From Serratia grimesii NBRC 13537 (GTDB lineage Bacteria; Pseudomonadota; Gammaproteobacteria; Enterobacterales; Enterobacteriaceae): 64,000 nt of DNA. The notes under the pieces are model-generated. The model saw nothing but the letters and a program-made list of their open reading frames with translations, did not search any database and was not told where the DNA came from. The translations under genes and the position numbers were made by a program. The stretch lies in contig NZ_BCTT01000010.1 in the NCBI RefSeq assembly GCF_001590905.1, positions 248,001-312,000 of the forward strand, written 5' to 3'. Within the stretch, counting starts at the first letter, position 1; each line of letters begins with the position of its first letter. This document shows, one piece after another, positions 47,635 through 56,901 of the stretch.

Positions 47635-48213
47635 TCACACGAAAGAAAGCTGTTCTTCATTCAGCCGCAACGCTTCCAAGAATACCCGGCTAAACACCAG
47701 GATTGCGCAGCCTACGACCAACGAGCGCACTGACTCGCTGTTGACCCCATAATAGATTATTAGCAGCATTTTTTCACTGGCGGTCAGTATCATCACCTGC
47801 AACATACCTGCCAGCGAAGGAAACAGCACATCAACAATCAGTAAAATGCCAATGATCTGCAATAACAACATGTTGTTGCGGTGCCAGACATTGCCGCGAT
47901 AAAACTGATAAAACAATCCCGCACCACACAGCAATGCGCTGTAATAAGGCACATAGGCACACATGTCTAATAACAAGGTTGCACCAATCGCCCAACCCTG
48001 CTGTGGAATGGCGTAAGCATTCAGCTCTGGATAATAGTCACGATAAGAGGCCACGATGCTGTTGAACGCCTCACCCTGTACCCAACCCTGGACGATCATA
48101 AACATTTCTACGCCGGTGCTGACAACCAGCATCGTCATGATCAACAAACACAAACAACGTACATACAGCGGCAGGTGGATCCGTGGCACAGTGCCCATAA
48201 CAAGTTCATCCAT
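47635..48213 (-). CDS. DUF2975 four-helix membrane protein
   Basis: A 192-residue inner-membrane protein with four hydrophobic segments (about 17-37, 76-100, 110-135 and 150-178), typical of DUF2975, and a C-terminal VFLEALRLNEEQLSFV. It ends 7 bp before the small XRE regulator and is its usual partner. The role is unknown; a membrane sensor that holds or frees the regulator is a common guess and is inference. Confidence 0.82.
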   Translation of the reverse strand: MDELVMGTVPRIHLPLYVRCLCLLIMTMLVVSTGVEMFMIVQGWVQGEAFNSIVASYRDYYPELNAYAIPQQGWAIGATLLLDMCAYVPYYSALLCGAGLFYQFYRGNVWHRNNMLLLQIIGILLIVDVLFPSLAGMLQVMILTASEKMLLIIYYGVNSESVRSLVVGCAILVFSRVFLEALRLNEEQLSFV

Positions 48214-48301
48214 AAAAACAGCAATAAGTTATCGTAAAACGATAATTTATTGCTGTCAATGATCAACTGGACTGATGAGTTACCGAATAACAGACAATAA
48301 A

Positions 48302-48327
48302 AAAGGCCGGGAGAGATCCCGGCCTTT
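48302..48327 (-). terminator. Terminator of fabV
   Basis: AAAGGCCGGGA / TCCCGGCCTTT 11-bp stem with a 4-nt loop, followed on the minus strand by a T-run, about 20 bp after the fabV stop. Confidence 0.9.
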
Positions 48328-48345
48328 CCTCAATGTTCGACAGGT

Positions 48346-49545
48346 TTAGACTAGCTCAACCACATCAAACTTAACTTCACCGCTTAGATCGGCTTCGTAA
48401 TCAACACCTTGCAGACCAAAACCGAACAGGCGCAGGAATTCAGCCTTATAGCCCAGGTAATCAGTCAGCTCATTGATGTTGCTGTCGTCGATCTGTGCCC
48501 AGATTTCACGGCAGGTGTTCTGCACATCGTCGCGCAGTTCCCAATCGTCCAGACGCAGACGGTGCTTCTCATCGGTGTCCGGTGCAGTACCACTGTACAG
48601 TTTGGTGGCAAACAGACGCTGGATTTGCTCGATACACCCTTCGTGGATCCCTTGAGCCTTCATGATTTTGAAGACGATAGAGATGTACAATGGCATTACA
48701 GGAATAGCGGAAGAAGCCTGAGTCACCACTGACTTCAACACGGCAACGTAAGCCGCGCCGCCTTTGGCTTTCAGTTTCTGATCGATAGCCTGAGCCGCAC
48801 GATCCAGATCTTCTTTCGCTTTGCCCAGCGTACCGTGCCAGTAGATTGGCCAGGTCAGATCAGTACCAATGTAGGAATAAGCCACTGCTTGCACGTTGTC
48901 TGCCAGCACGCCGGCGTCTTCCAATGCGTCCATCCACAGCTGCCAGTCCTGGCCACCCATCACTTTAACGGTGTCAGCAATTTCTTGCTCGTTGGCCGGT
49001 TCAACCACGGCTTCAACCAGCACGTCTTTATTGGTATCCAGTGCTACAGATTTGTACGGTTCGCCGATAGGTTTCAGCGCAGAGCGCACCACTTCACCGG
49101 TTTCTGGCATTTTACGCACTGGTGAAGCCAGCGAGTAAACCACCATGTCAATCTGGCCCAGGTCCTGTTTGATCAGATCGATAACCGTTTGGCGGCATTC
49201 ATTGGAGAATGCGTCACCGTTAACGCTTTTCGCGTACAGGCCTTCTTCTTTAGCTGCCTTGTCAAAACCAGCAGAGTTGTACCAACCGGCAGAACCGGTT
49301 TTGCCTTCACTGCCTGGCTTTTCAAAAAATACGCCGATGGTGGCTGCACCGCTGCCGAATGCGGCATTGATACGTGACGCCAGGCCGTAACCGGTGGAAG
49401 CACCGATCACCAGCACTTTTTTCGGGCCGTTTTTCAGTTCGCCACGTGACTTAACGTAGGCAATTTGCTCACGGACATTGGCTTCACAACCTGCCGGGTG
49501 AGCGGTAGTGCAGATAAAACCACGAATTTTAGGTTTGATAATCAT
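48346..49545 (-). CDS. fabV: Enoyl-ACP reductase FabV
   Basis: A 399-residue NADH-dependent enoyl-[acyl-carrier-protein] reductase that completes each fatty-acid elongation round. It has the long N-terminal extension of FabV ([20 protein letters not shown]), cofactor loop [16 protein letters not shown], and the Tyr-x8-Lys active site in [10 protein letters not shown] (Tyr about 235, Lys about 244). FabV enzymes resist triclosan, unlike FabI. Whether fabI is also present cannot be judged from this window. Confidence 0.95.
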   Translation of the reverse strand: MIIKPKIRGFICTTAHPAGCEANVREQIAYVKSRGELKNGPKKVLVIGASTGYGLASRINAAFGSGAATIGVFFEKPGSEGKTGSAGWYNSAGFDKAAKEEGLYAKSVNGDAFSNECRQTVIDLIKQDLGQIDMVVYSLASPVRKMPETGEVVRSALKPIGEPYKSVALDTNKDVLVEAVVEPANEQEIADTVKVMGGQDWQLWMDALEDAGVLADNVQAVAYSYIGTDLTWPIYWHGTLGKAKEDLDRAAQAIDQKLKAKGGAAYVAVLKSVVTQASSAIPVMPLYISIVFKIMKAQGIHEGCIEQIQRLFATKLYSGTAPDTDEKHRLRLDDWELRDDVQNTCREIWAQIDDSNINELTDYLGYKAEFLRLFGFGLQGVDYEADLSGEVKFDVVELV

Positions 49546-49692
49546 AGTAATTTTTTCTTGGTAGCTAAAAACCGAAGGACAATATACCTGATTTTCTCAA
49601 TATACTTAAGCTGGGTGCATGGCAGAATCGCAACAAGTACAGTGAACAGACCAGTTGTGCTGGTTATATTCCGCTTAAAGGAGGACCACAAC

Positions 49693-50480
49693 ATGAGTTT
49701 TATCGCCAAATTGCACACCGACGAAGTGGGTATTGCACTCCATCTTGTCGCCACGATGCTCACCAACCAGTTTCCACCGTGGACGACGCTGGCTATAACA
49801 CCGGTCACCATTGCCGGCACCGATAATGTGATACTGCGGCTGGGCGACGAATTCTATATTAGCCAGCCACGCACGCCATTGGCTGATGTGTTGGCCGCTG
49901 GATCCAAGGGTTAACGCCGGTTTACGGTGAAGGTAGTCACGTGATGGCGTAACAACTAGGAGAGTTTGTCCACGCACTGTATACCATACCTATTACAGAT
50001 CCTTAGTTGCAAGGGGGCTTAACCTCCTATCGTAGAGGCCCGCTTGGTACCAGAGATGCCCCCACCCGAATCGTGACAGTACAATGTGGCGACTATCTAG
50101 ACACGGATAGTCTATACAAGTGTGGGAAATCGTTAGCCAGATACAGGAAAGCAGCATTGACCCAAGCTGAATCCACACCGATATTCTGCCAAGCAACCTA
50201 TTAGTCAACGAAGGTAAGCTGGCGACGGTGATCGACTGGGGTGTCATGGCAATAGGTGACCCTGCGGTGGATTTGATTGTTGCATGGAATTTACTGGATA
50301 TGAATAACCTGGAAGTTTTTAAACGCGCCGTAGATACCGATACAGCAACCTGGCAGCCCCTGGGCGTTATCGATTGGCGTAATTGCGTATACCTATTACG
50401 TGGAAAAAGAACCTACGCTCGTGCACACTTCGCGTTATCAGATTGAAAAGATTGCGGCAGATGTTAGATTAACGATTTGA
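49693..50480 (+). pseudogene. Decayed aminoglycoside-phosphotransferase-family gene
   Basis: Fragments in changing frames line up with the APH/choline-kinase-like family. The N-terminal piece (HTDEVGIALHLVATMLTNQF, AGTDNVILRLGDEFYISQPR) follows an AGGAGG at about 49680. Then come EFVHALYTIPI, SYRRGPLGTRDAPTR and GDYLDTDSLYKCG. A frame change leads to IHTDILPSNLLVNEGK (the Brenner motif, its HGDLHP changed to HTDILP) and VIDWGVMAIGDPAVDLIVAW. The last piece is YYVEKEPTLVHTSRYQIEK in another frame, ending at 50480. About 60-70 residues after the N-lobe are missing. No functional kinase can be made. Confidence 0.85.
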
Positions 50481-50560
50481 GGTTGATAGGCCAAGACATA
50501 CTGTCATGACCTATCAAAGGGCTATCAGGTCTTGTTCTTTCCAACTACTGGATCAGTGCC
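50443..50560. repeat. Left copy of degenerate ~120-bp duplication
   Basis: Resembles 53757-53875 in order: last codons of the phosphotransferase-like gene (IEKIAADVRLTI here, LEQIATEVRITL there), the hairpin TTGATAGG...CCTATCAA (50483-50517), and a mutated 3' end of the DUF4377 lipoprotein gene (CTTGTTCTTTCCAACTACTG). The copies differ at many positions, roughly a quarter by eye. Confidence 0.75.
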
Positions 50561-50662
50561 AATTGGTTCACTGTCTCTCTCTTCTGGCAGAAGTCGATTA
50601 CGCGTAGAAAATAGCTCTAGCTGGAGGACTTCACCTGCCAAGACTAAACTGATTAAAAGACA

Positions 50663-53176
50663 CTATTCAAAACTGGCACTGACACCATTAACTTCAACCA
50701 CTGGACTATATTTTAGACCTTGAACCAATTCTTGGTGACTTTGGTTATCCAACATAAAGTAGCTATCGTTAGCATCAAAAATATGATTATTATTTACATC
50801 GTTAATAATAAATGAGTTTACTTTCCCATTTTGCCCCTTTAAAGAAAAAACACCCACTGTATCTAATGGGCCTGCTAAAGAAATTATGCTACTAATAATT
50901 CTATCATTTGCGAAGTCATTATTAACAAAAACCTCAATCCAAGAGGATCCAATTTCATCAAAAGTGTGAATACCATAGTCAGAGATAGGAACACTCTCTT
51001 TTATCGATAGGTTTACTGTATCATCAAAACGAAGGGTATCATGCTTCAAATCAAAATCTGTGACCCGAACATATCCATTACTGGCCGCGTTAATTTTAAT
51101 TAAATCGTCTCCAGAACCACTCGTAATCATAGTCCCGCTAGCAACATCAAATAGGTCATCAGTACTGGTACCAATAACGCTCAAAGGCATTGGTGTATAA
51201 TGCCCATCAGTAATATAGGAATTCACATCAAATCCAGAAGGATCTTTTACATCCGAGCCCAGCCAGCGTAATTTCATTCCCTCATAAATCCAATAGTCAG
51301 AATGTAACGTTAGCCCACCCGAATTCCCTGAGGCGTCAATAACTTTACCCATTCCTTGTTTACCTAGACTTACGTCAGATAGAGTTAACTCTAACTTATT
51401 GTTCCCCAGTATGTTTATTTTTGAATCACCACCTTCATTACCTGCTGCTAATGAAGAGCCTTCAATTTTTATTTTATTAATATTTCCTATCAATCCATCT
51501 GACTTTATGGTTATAGAGCTTAATGACTTATACCCTGGCATTTCGGATATTGGCGTTGACTCTAATGTTATTGTTCCCCCATCAACATACCCGCCACTTT
51601 TACTATTGAAGTGGATTTCGAAGTTACTTTTTCTACCCATGCTGTCATTTTGAATCCCATCAATAATGAACTTTATATTACTTTGTGAAGTTGCATTTCC
51701 GGTGATATCAAGACTCAATGAACTTTCTTTATTAATTTTTTTAACTACCACATTCTCGGCTTTTTGTGAAAGTGAAAATCCACTTTTTATATCAGTCCAA
51801 TTAAAATAAAAATCACCACTGTAACCACCAAAGTCTATTTTTTCAAAATTCTTGAAATTATCACTATTCGGACTTTTTATATAAGGATTATCAGAGGGTT
51901 GTGGCTTTATGAAAAAATTTGCTGATAATGTATCAATACCATCACCTCCATCGGCAATGATAAATTTTGAGGGGTGATGAATATCATCTACAGGACCAAA
52001 CCACAGAAGACTATCGTCTCCAGCCTTTAAATAAAACCAGCCTTGGGTTGATTCGGTAACATCGGTCAGTATTTTTATATCATTACCATCGGTTCCCTCA
52101 AAATAATTAGAACTATCAATTACCACCGGATTGACGGATGGATAGAGAACCAGTTCGACATCTTGACTCCCAACTATTTTTACTGTGGCTAAATTTTTTT
52201 CCTGACTCAAGTCTATTTCCGATTTCCCTTCTGAACGAAGGGTCAAGTTAACTATGGCGGTTATTTCAAGGTCTGATAATACATGTACCTTTCCGGTATT
52301 TGCTGATGATAAAAGCCCGCCATCACTTTTTATTTCGGCGATTACATTCTTATCAAAAACCAAACTATCACCAATATTCTGCGTCAAAAAACCTTTCTCT
52401 TTGAGAGTTATATTTTTTGAATTCATTACATAATCAATTGCATTTTTTAATGATTCCGCTCTGCTACTTGAGTATAACAATGATAACTCTTGAGCAGTTG
52501 CATCTCTATTAATAAATTTGTTAAACATATAATTTGCAAATTCAACACCGTATAGATACCCGGCAAAACTTGCCGCCTCTTTAGATACGATGATATCATT
52601 TAATATATAATCAATCCCACGTGCATTGCTTGTCAAACTTCCCAAATAAGCATTAAACCCCTGAGCATCAATTCCGCGCCCCAACATTGAAATATAAGCC
52701 ATTGCCAATATATTTTGATTATTTATAGAAATATCAATTACTCCTGGGTCTTTATATGTTTTATCTATAGTCTCTATGAAATTATTTTGAGCATTTATTT
52801 TAGATGAATCAAACCCTTGGTAATTAAATAAATCATTGAACAGCTCATTTACTTTATATTCTATTGTTGCCTTTGTGCCATCCTTATCCTGTAAGTTTAA
52901 ATAATAATTCACGCTTTCAATAGCAGGTGTTACCTTATATATATTCTCGTAGACACTAGTTATAATTTCATCTTCTTTTTTATCTTGATAAAGTAACATG
53001 CCAGATTCAGAATTTAGTACTAATTTTATAAATCCTTCATTTGAAATGTGTTTTGATTTAAACTCATGAGCTATGTAACCCAGTTCGAACTCATTTTTAA
53101 TTTCACCTAGAACACTATACTCTATTGCAGCAGCTAATTGATGAAGTTGTAATGCTTGCATACTTGCCCCAGACAT
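50663..53176 (-). CDS. Large exported DUF4214/calcium-binding surface protein (837 aa)
   Basis: The protein has no N-terminal signal peptide. Three DUF4214-like units of about 45 residues appear at about 73-118, 157-203 and 213-256 (AYISMLGRGIDAQGFNAYLGS; NYMFNKFINRDATAQELSLL). A long beta-rich region contains RTX-like or EF-hand-like acidic turns: GTDGNDIKIL, GGDGIDTLSA, GSGDDLIKI and DVNNNHIFDAND near 800. This is the make-up of type I secreted surface or adhesive proteins, exported by a C-terminal signal. No ABC exporter is nearby. The DNA is clearly more AT-rich than the flanks, suggesting transfer. Exact function unknown. Confidence 0.8.
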   Translation of the reverse strand: MSGASMQALQLHQLAAAIEYSVLGEIKNEFELGYIAHEFKSKHISNEGFIKLVLNSESGMLLYQDKKEDEIITSVYENIYKVTPAIESVNYYLNLQDKDGTKATIEYKVNELFNDLFNYQGFDSSKINAQNNFIETIDKTYKDPGVIDISINNQNILAMAYISMLGRGIDAQGFNAYLGSLTSNARGIDYILNDIIVSKEAASFAGYLYGVEFANYMFNKFINRDATAQELSLLYSSSRAESLKNAIDYVMNSKNITLKEKGFLTQNIGDSLVFDKNVIAEIKSDGGLLSSANTGKVHVLSDLEITAIVNLTLRSEGKSEIDLSQEKNLATVKIVGSQDVELVLYPSVNPVVIDSSNYFEGTDGNDIKILTDVTESTQGWFYLKAGDDSLLWFGPVDDIHHPSKFIIADGGDGIDTLSANFFIKPQPSDNPYIKSPNSDNFKNFEKIDFGGYSGDFYFNWTDIKSGFSLSQKAENVVVKKINKESSLSLDITGNATSQSNIKFIIDGIQNDSMGRKSNFEIHFNSKSGGYVDGGTITLESTPISEMPGYKSLSSITIKSDGLIGNINKIKIEGSSLAAGNEGGDSKINILGNNKLELTLSDVSLGKQGMGKVIDASGNSGGLTLHSDYWIYEGMKLRWLGSDVKDPSGFDVNSYITDGHYTPMPLSVIGTSTDDLFDVASGTMITSGSGDDLIKINAASNGYVRVTDFDLKHDTLRFDDTVNLSIKESVPISDYGIHTFDEIGSSWIEVFVNNDFANDRIISSIISLAGPLDTVGVFSLKGQNGKVNSFIINDVNNNHIFDANDSYFMLDNQSHQELVQGLKYSPVVEVNGVSASFE

Positions 53177-53756
53177 TATATTTAGTAAAAGACAACCATC
53201 AGATTTAGAATATTTCCCTATACTGATGTGTAGTAAGTATTAAAAGGAATTATTATATATAGTTTATTTTTAAGAAAAAAACCATATTAAAATAGAAAAA
53301 AATCACACCAACTAGAATGGCTGGCATCATCGTTCTATGACTAAATGACCCAAACACTACTCAGAACCCTTCATAGTGATATATAACAATGAGTTAGGAT
53401 AATTAGGCGCGTCAAACCAAAACTAATGCAGTTGAAATAATAAGCAGAATTAACAACAATACCAATGGACAAAATCCTGAATGACATTCATTTATGCTTT
53501 ATAAACTTCACCGGAACCCACCTCATTCAAACCCCATGAACATCGCACCGATCAGTTAATTTAAATTATTTCAAAAGGATAAAAACGACACGTATATACG
53601 TACATCAGCGTATATACCTGTGCTGCAATGTTCATATAATATAAACTTAAGCTTTTTTATATTAAAATGATATGAGTTTTCAGATTTTAATTTCGCAAGG
53701 TAGTTAATAACAATCTAGTTATTAACTACCTTGACACGCACTCCCCGCGATCAGCT
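53177..53756. other. AT-rich spacer upstream of the surface-protein gene
   Basis: About 580 bp with no supported gene. It should include the promoter of the 837-residue protein gene (minus strand). CGTATATACG (53591-53600), a perfect palindrome, is followed by a second GCGTATATAC 18 bp later; these could be an operator but no regulator is assigned. Confidence 0.4.
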
Positions 53757-53875
53757 TGAGCAGATTGCGACAGAGGTGAGAATAACGCTTTAACGTTGAT
53801 AGGTTAGGGCATACAGTCCTGACCTATCAAAAGGTTATCAGACTTTGTTCTTTTCCAACTGTTCGATCAGAGTAT
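53757..53875. repeat. Right copy of degenerate ~120-bp duplication
   Basis: Holds a second copy of the last codons of the phosphotransferase-like gene (ending TAA at 53790-53792), the hairpin TTGATAGGT (53796-53804) / ACCTATCAA (53822-53830), and the intact 3' end of the DUF4377 gene. See 50443-50560 for the left copy. Confidence 0.75.
53796..53830. terminator. Terminator of the DUF4377 lipoprotein gene
   Basis: TTGATAGGT / ACCTATCAA 9-bp stem, with further pairing AGG/CCT inside, just after the stop of the minus-strand gene at 53838. The left duplicate at 50483-50517 keeps the same stem. Confidence 0.65.
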
Positions 53876-54188
53876 AACGCAGTGAAGACGCATCGGCCGG
53901 CGGGTTTTCTACCTCCGTCACCTGCACTTTTAAGCGATAGTTGTAGCCCGGTTCAAAAGTAAAACCTTCAATCCCAGTATAGAACAAGCCCCACGGTTCT
54001 TGCGCAGAATGACGCACTTGCATGCACTTCATCGGGGCAACACCCGTACAATTTACCAGCGCGCTGTTAACCAGCAACACTTCCGTATGGTTTCCGTCTT
54101 TCTTCACGGGTTGGCTCACTGTCGCTCCCTCCTGGCTACAGCCGGCCAGACCGGCCAAGGCAACAAATAACAACGCTTTGATTTTCAA
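53838..54188 (-). CDS. DUF4377-type lipoprotein
   Basis: A 116-residue lipoprotein (MKIKALLFVALAGLAGC, Cys17). The mature part includes CMQVRHSAQEPWGLFYTGIEGFTFEPGYNYRLKVQVTEV, the core of DUF4377, a small beta-domain seen also in HslJ-like heat-shock lipoproteins. Function unknown. It starts at TTG, as no in-frame ATG exists upstream. Its 3' end is duplicated in mutated form at 50519-50560. Confidence 0.8.
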   Translation of the reverse strand: MKIKALLFVALAGLAGCSQEGATVSQPVKKDGNHTEVLLVNSALVNCTGVAPMKCMQVRHSAQEPWGLFYTGIEGFTFEPGYNYRLKVQVTEVENPPADASSLRYTLIEQLEKNKV

Positions 54189-54432
54189 TGTACTACACCA
54201 TTAAGTCTTTAGGTGAGGTGATAGTAACAAAACTGCTGCTACCAAGGCCATCGGTGTGTTCTGAATTGCGAATGGGTTGAGTATGTGCACGGACTACGGC
54301 GAAACACATTAGCAGTAATGAGCGTGCTCTCTTTCTCATTGTTACTAACCCAAAATGACTTCAGTTCACCATTTGCCAACCACAGTTTCTGCGTCTAACT
54401 TTATGAAATCAATAATCCCAAAGGGGTTTTCT

Positions 54433-54969
54433 ATGCGTTCACTTTCTTATATTTTCATCGCGAGTTCGATGGCTTTATTGTCGGGCTGTGCTAGCCAACC
54501 TAAAGTGACCAGCGATTATGACCATAGCGCTAACTTCACCCAATACCATACATATGGTTTTGCCACCGAGACTGCGGGCCAATACCAAACCTTGACCGGA
54601 AAATACATTCAAAGCGCGATTAAACAACAGATGGAACAGCGCGGTTATCAACCCAGCGCAACACCTGATCTATTGGTCTACAGTAGTGCAATGAAAGAAA
54701 ATAAAGTGCAGGTGAATGATACGCCCGTGCCGGTTGGCCGCAGAGGTTACGCTGGCTGGGGCGGTTATAATCAAACCGTATGGAGCTATACCGAAGGTAC
54801 ACTGACGATTGACCTGGTGGACAGTAAGAAAAAACAGCTGGTCTGGCGCGGAACCGCCAGTAATACGCTGAACTCAGATGGTACACCGGCCAGCCAAACC
54901 CAAATTCAACAGGCTGTAACAGCTTTATTCGCCACATACTCGTTTAAGGCCGGCCCCGCAAGCCGCTGA
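54433..54969 (+). CDS. DUF4136 lipoprotein
   Basis: A 178-residue lipoprotein (SSMALLSGC, Cys about 19) with the DUF4136 pattern: VTSDYDHSANFTQYHTYGF, IKQQMEQRGYQPSATPDLLV, and EGTLTIDLVDSKKKQLVWRGTA with a C-terminal helical QIQQAVTALFATY. An envelope protein of unknown function. The ATG at 54433 starts the signal peptide and is preferred over an upstream in-frame start at 54355. AAAGGGG lies before it. Confidence 0.87.
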   Translation: MRSLSYIFIASSMALLSGCASQPKVTSDYDHSANFTQYHTYGFATETAGQYQTLTGKYIQSAIKQQMEQRGYQPSATPDLLVYSSAMKENKVQVNDTPVPVGRRGYAGWGGYNQTVWSYTEGTLTIDLVDSKKKQLVWRGTASNTLNSDGTPASQTQIQQAVTALFATYSFKAGPASR

Positions 54970-54993
54970 TTGTTTTGTATTGACCTAAGCGGC

Positions 54994-55017
54994 AGCCCTA
55001 TTTCGATAAATAGGGCT
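54994..55017 (+). terminator. Terminator of the DUF4136 gene
   Basis: AGCCCTATTT / AAATAGGGCT 10-bp stem with a 4-nt loop, 25 bp after the stop. Confidence 0.8.
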
Positions 55018-55097
55018 TAATGCAGCTTATAAATTCAGAAATCTTACGTCTAAAAGCGCTACGCTCTCTAGCTGCCTTGCCAGCGCATGAATTAACC

Positions 55098-55814
55098 TCA
55101 TCCCACTACTGCTGTTATTTTGAAAAATGTTTCAAGATTGCGCTTTTGAGTTCCATCTTCAATGAAGTTATCGGGTGAAAGCCAACCTGAAAGAGCCTTC
55201 TCTACAACTGGCCATTCGATATCGATAACAGATAACCAGTCCGTATCGCGGTTACGTTGTTTACGAGTCATCGCCTGACGGAAACGTCCTTCGAACGAGA
55301 ACCCCAACCTTTCCGCTGCCTTTCTTGACGCCACATTCAGTGAATCACAACGCCATGCAACCCGGCGGTAGCCCAGAGAAAAGGCATTTTTGAGTAGCAG
55401 TTGTATGGCCTCTGTACCCAGGGTGGTTCGTTGCATCAATGGTGACCAGGTAACATGCCCTATTTCCAGCGCGCCATTAACAGTATCAATGCAGCTATAG
55501 CAGACAACACCAACCGGGCGGCCACTTTTTACCTCCGTCACGGCCCAGGCAACCAGACTACTGTCGTTAATTTTATTTTTAATCCAAAGCATCATTTCCT
55601 GCAGACAGGCAGGTTGTTCTGCACCAAGCCAAGTCCAGTCTCGGTCATCTGTTGCTAATGAAAATGCATCGAAAAGCGCTTCGCAATGACCGAGTTCAAG
55701 GGGCGAAAGTTTACAGTACTGTCCGTTTAACTCACTCAATCTCGGAAATGTCGCGGGCTGCCATTCAGGCAAGGGAAAGCCTACAGATTGACCATATTTA
55801 TTCGTATTCAACAA
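55098..55814 (-). CDS. GNAT acetyltransferase (RimJ/RimL-like)
   Basis: A 238-residue GNAT-family enzyme. CKLSPLELGHCEALFDAF opens the domain, IGHVTWSPLMQRTTLGTEAIQLLL contains the acetyl-CoA loop, and YRRVAWRCDSLNVASRKAAERLGFSFEGRFRQAM is the typical second half of the RimJ/RimL group. It probably N-acetylates a protein, amine or antibiotic-like molecule; the target is unknown. Confidence 0.88.
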   Translation of the reverse strand: MLNTNKYGQSVGFPLPEWQPATFPRLSELNGQYCKLSPLELGHCEALFDAFSLATDDRDWTWLGAEQPACLQEMMLWIKNKINDSSLVAWAVTEVKSGRPVGVVCYSCIDTVNGALEIGHVTWSPLMQRTTLGTEAIQLLLKNAFSLGYRRVAWRCDSLNVASRKAAERLGFSFEGRFRQAMTRKQRNRDTDWLSVIDIEWPVVEKALSGWLSPDNFIEDGTQKRNLETFFKITAVVG

Positions 55815-55966
55815 TCATTAACCTTCTGCGAAAGTCTGTTATGGCCAGCATACAGGAGGCTGTGCAGGCCTCACAACATGCTTAAATAAAGCGAGGAAAG
55901 AATAAATAAAGCAGTGAAAGGCCGAATATCGAGGTTCAACTTCCTCAAAAAATCACTTTAAAATCA
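55815..55966. other. Short spacer before the left gtr-flanking repeat
   Basis: About 150 bp upstream of the GNAT gene with no gene seen. It probably holds the GNAT promoter (minus strand). Confidence 0.3.
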
Positions 55967-56209
55967 AACACAAAAAAAATCGAATACGATTCTTTTAACC
56001 GCAACCAGCTTAATAACTCATTAAATTTCAACAAGATAAAACATGCCCAGCTTAAAAAACAACCTCGAACACTTTCGTTAACCTTCTTTTAAATTCAAAG
56101 AGTTATCAAAAAAGTCGTTTCGATTCGGGAAGAATTCGAGTAGTTTGACGCCGTCAAAGTAATGATGACCAATCAGCCTTATTTTTTCTCCCGCACCAAA
56201 GCGGCCGCA
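55967..56209. repeat. Left imperfect direct repeat (~245 bp) of the gtr module
   Basis: Aligns from end to end with 59625-59867. Shared blocks include CGAATACGATTC, TTAACCGCAA, ATTAAATTTCAACAAGATAAA, CGATTCGG-AAGAATTCGA and TTTTTCTCCCGCACCAA. By eye roughly three quarters of positions match. It contains the last ten codons of the small gene at 56179 (minus strand) and its downstream sequence. Confidence 0.8.
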
Positions 56210-56376
56210 TTCCTCAGCACACCTTTGTAAAGCGTGTTGCCCACAGTCTTTCGCTTCAACTCCAAGTAGTCAGTGATTTTGGCACGATTCACGTCCATAC
56301 CATTTGCTATCAGGTCAATCACTGCTGCGCCAATCTCGTTGGCTATGAACATTGCACGTTGTTCATCAGTTTCCAT
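56179..56376 (-). CDS. Small protein of unknown function (65 aa)
   Basis: A short, soluble, helical-looking protein (TDEQRAMFIANEIGAAVIDLIANGMDVNRAKITDYLELKR to NAAALVREKK). GGGAG lies six bases before the ATG at 56376. It looks like a small DNA-associated or regulatory protein of mobile elements, but I do not recognise the family. The frame extends 22 codons upstream without family-like sequence. A mutated copy of its last codons lies at 59840-59870. Confidence 0.6.
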   Translation of the reverse strand: METDEQRAMFIANEIGAAVIDLIANGMDVNRAKITDYLELKRKTVGNTLYKGVLRNAAALVREKK

Positions 56377-56547
56377 TGTTACTCCCTGTTGCTCTGTAAG
56401 CATATATGTATGGTGTGCCACACGTTTCTGAAAACTCCGCATTAAACATCAATACATAATGTTCTCATGTACATGACGTAGAAAACTTTGCCTTCAGCAT
56501 GACGCAGTGGCAAAATACCGTAAATCAAATTTTAAGAATTTTCCGCA

Positions 56548-56901
56548 TTGAATACTTTTTTACGTTATGCATCAGTAGGTGTGATGAATACCTGTGCTCA
56601 TTGGGCTGTTTTTGCGCTCATGCTGCTTGGCGGCTCCTCGCAGTCACTTTCTAACGTTGTTGCCTTCTGCATCGCAGTAACCATTTCATTCTTTGTTAAC
56701 GCAAAGTGGACGTTCAAATCGGAAGCAACAACAATCCGGTACGTGATGTATGTGCTGTTTATGGGCGGCATGGCATTCTTGGTGGGGTGGCTAGCAGATA
56801 AAATGGATGTAAAGCCAATTGTTACACTAGTTACTTTCTCTGCGGTAAGCCTAATATGTGGTTTCATTTACTCTAAATTTTTTGTATTCAAGGATAATTA
56901 A
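56548..56901 (+). CDS. gtrA: GtrA-type bactoprenol-glucose flippase
   Basis: A 117-residue membrane protein with four hydrophobic segments. [39 protein letters not shown] and [15 protein letters not shown] match GtrA of serotype-converting phages such as P22. It flips undecaprenyl-phosphate-glucose to the periplasmic side. It begins at TTG, which aligns with the GtrA N-terminus; an internal ATG at 56584 would lose part of the first helix. It shares TAATG with gtrB. No Dam (GATC) sites are seen upstream, unlike phase-variable gtr promoters of Salmonella. Confidence 0.88.
   Translation: MNTFLRYASVGVMNTCAHWAVFALMLLGGSSQSLSNVVAFCIAVTISFFVNAKWTFKSEATTIRYVMYVLFMGGMAFLVGWLADKMDVKPIVTLVTFSAVSLICGFIYSKFFVFKDN

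Noticed and set aside
56443-56547. Phage attachment site at a tRNA near the gtr module
   Set aside because: No tRNA gene or integrase was found in this part of the window; the flanking repeats are long and diverged, unlike att cores.
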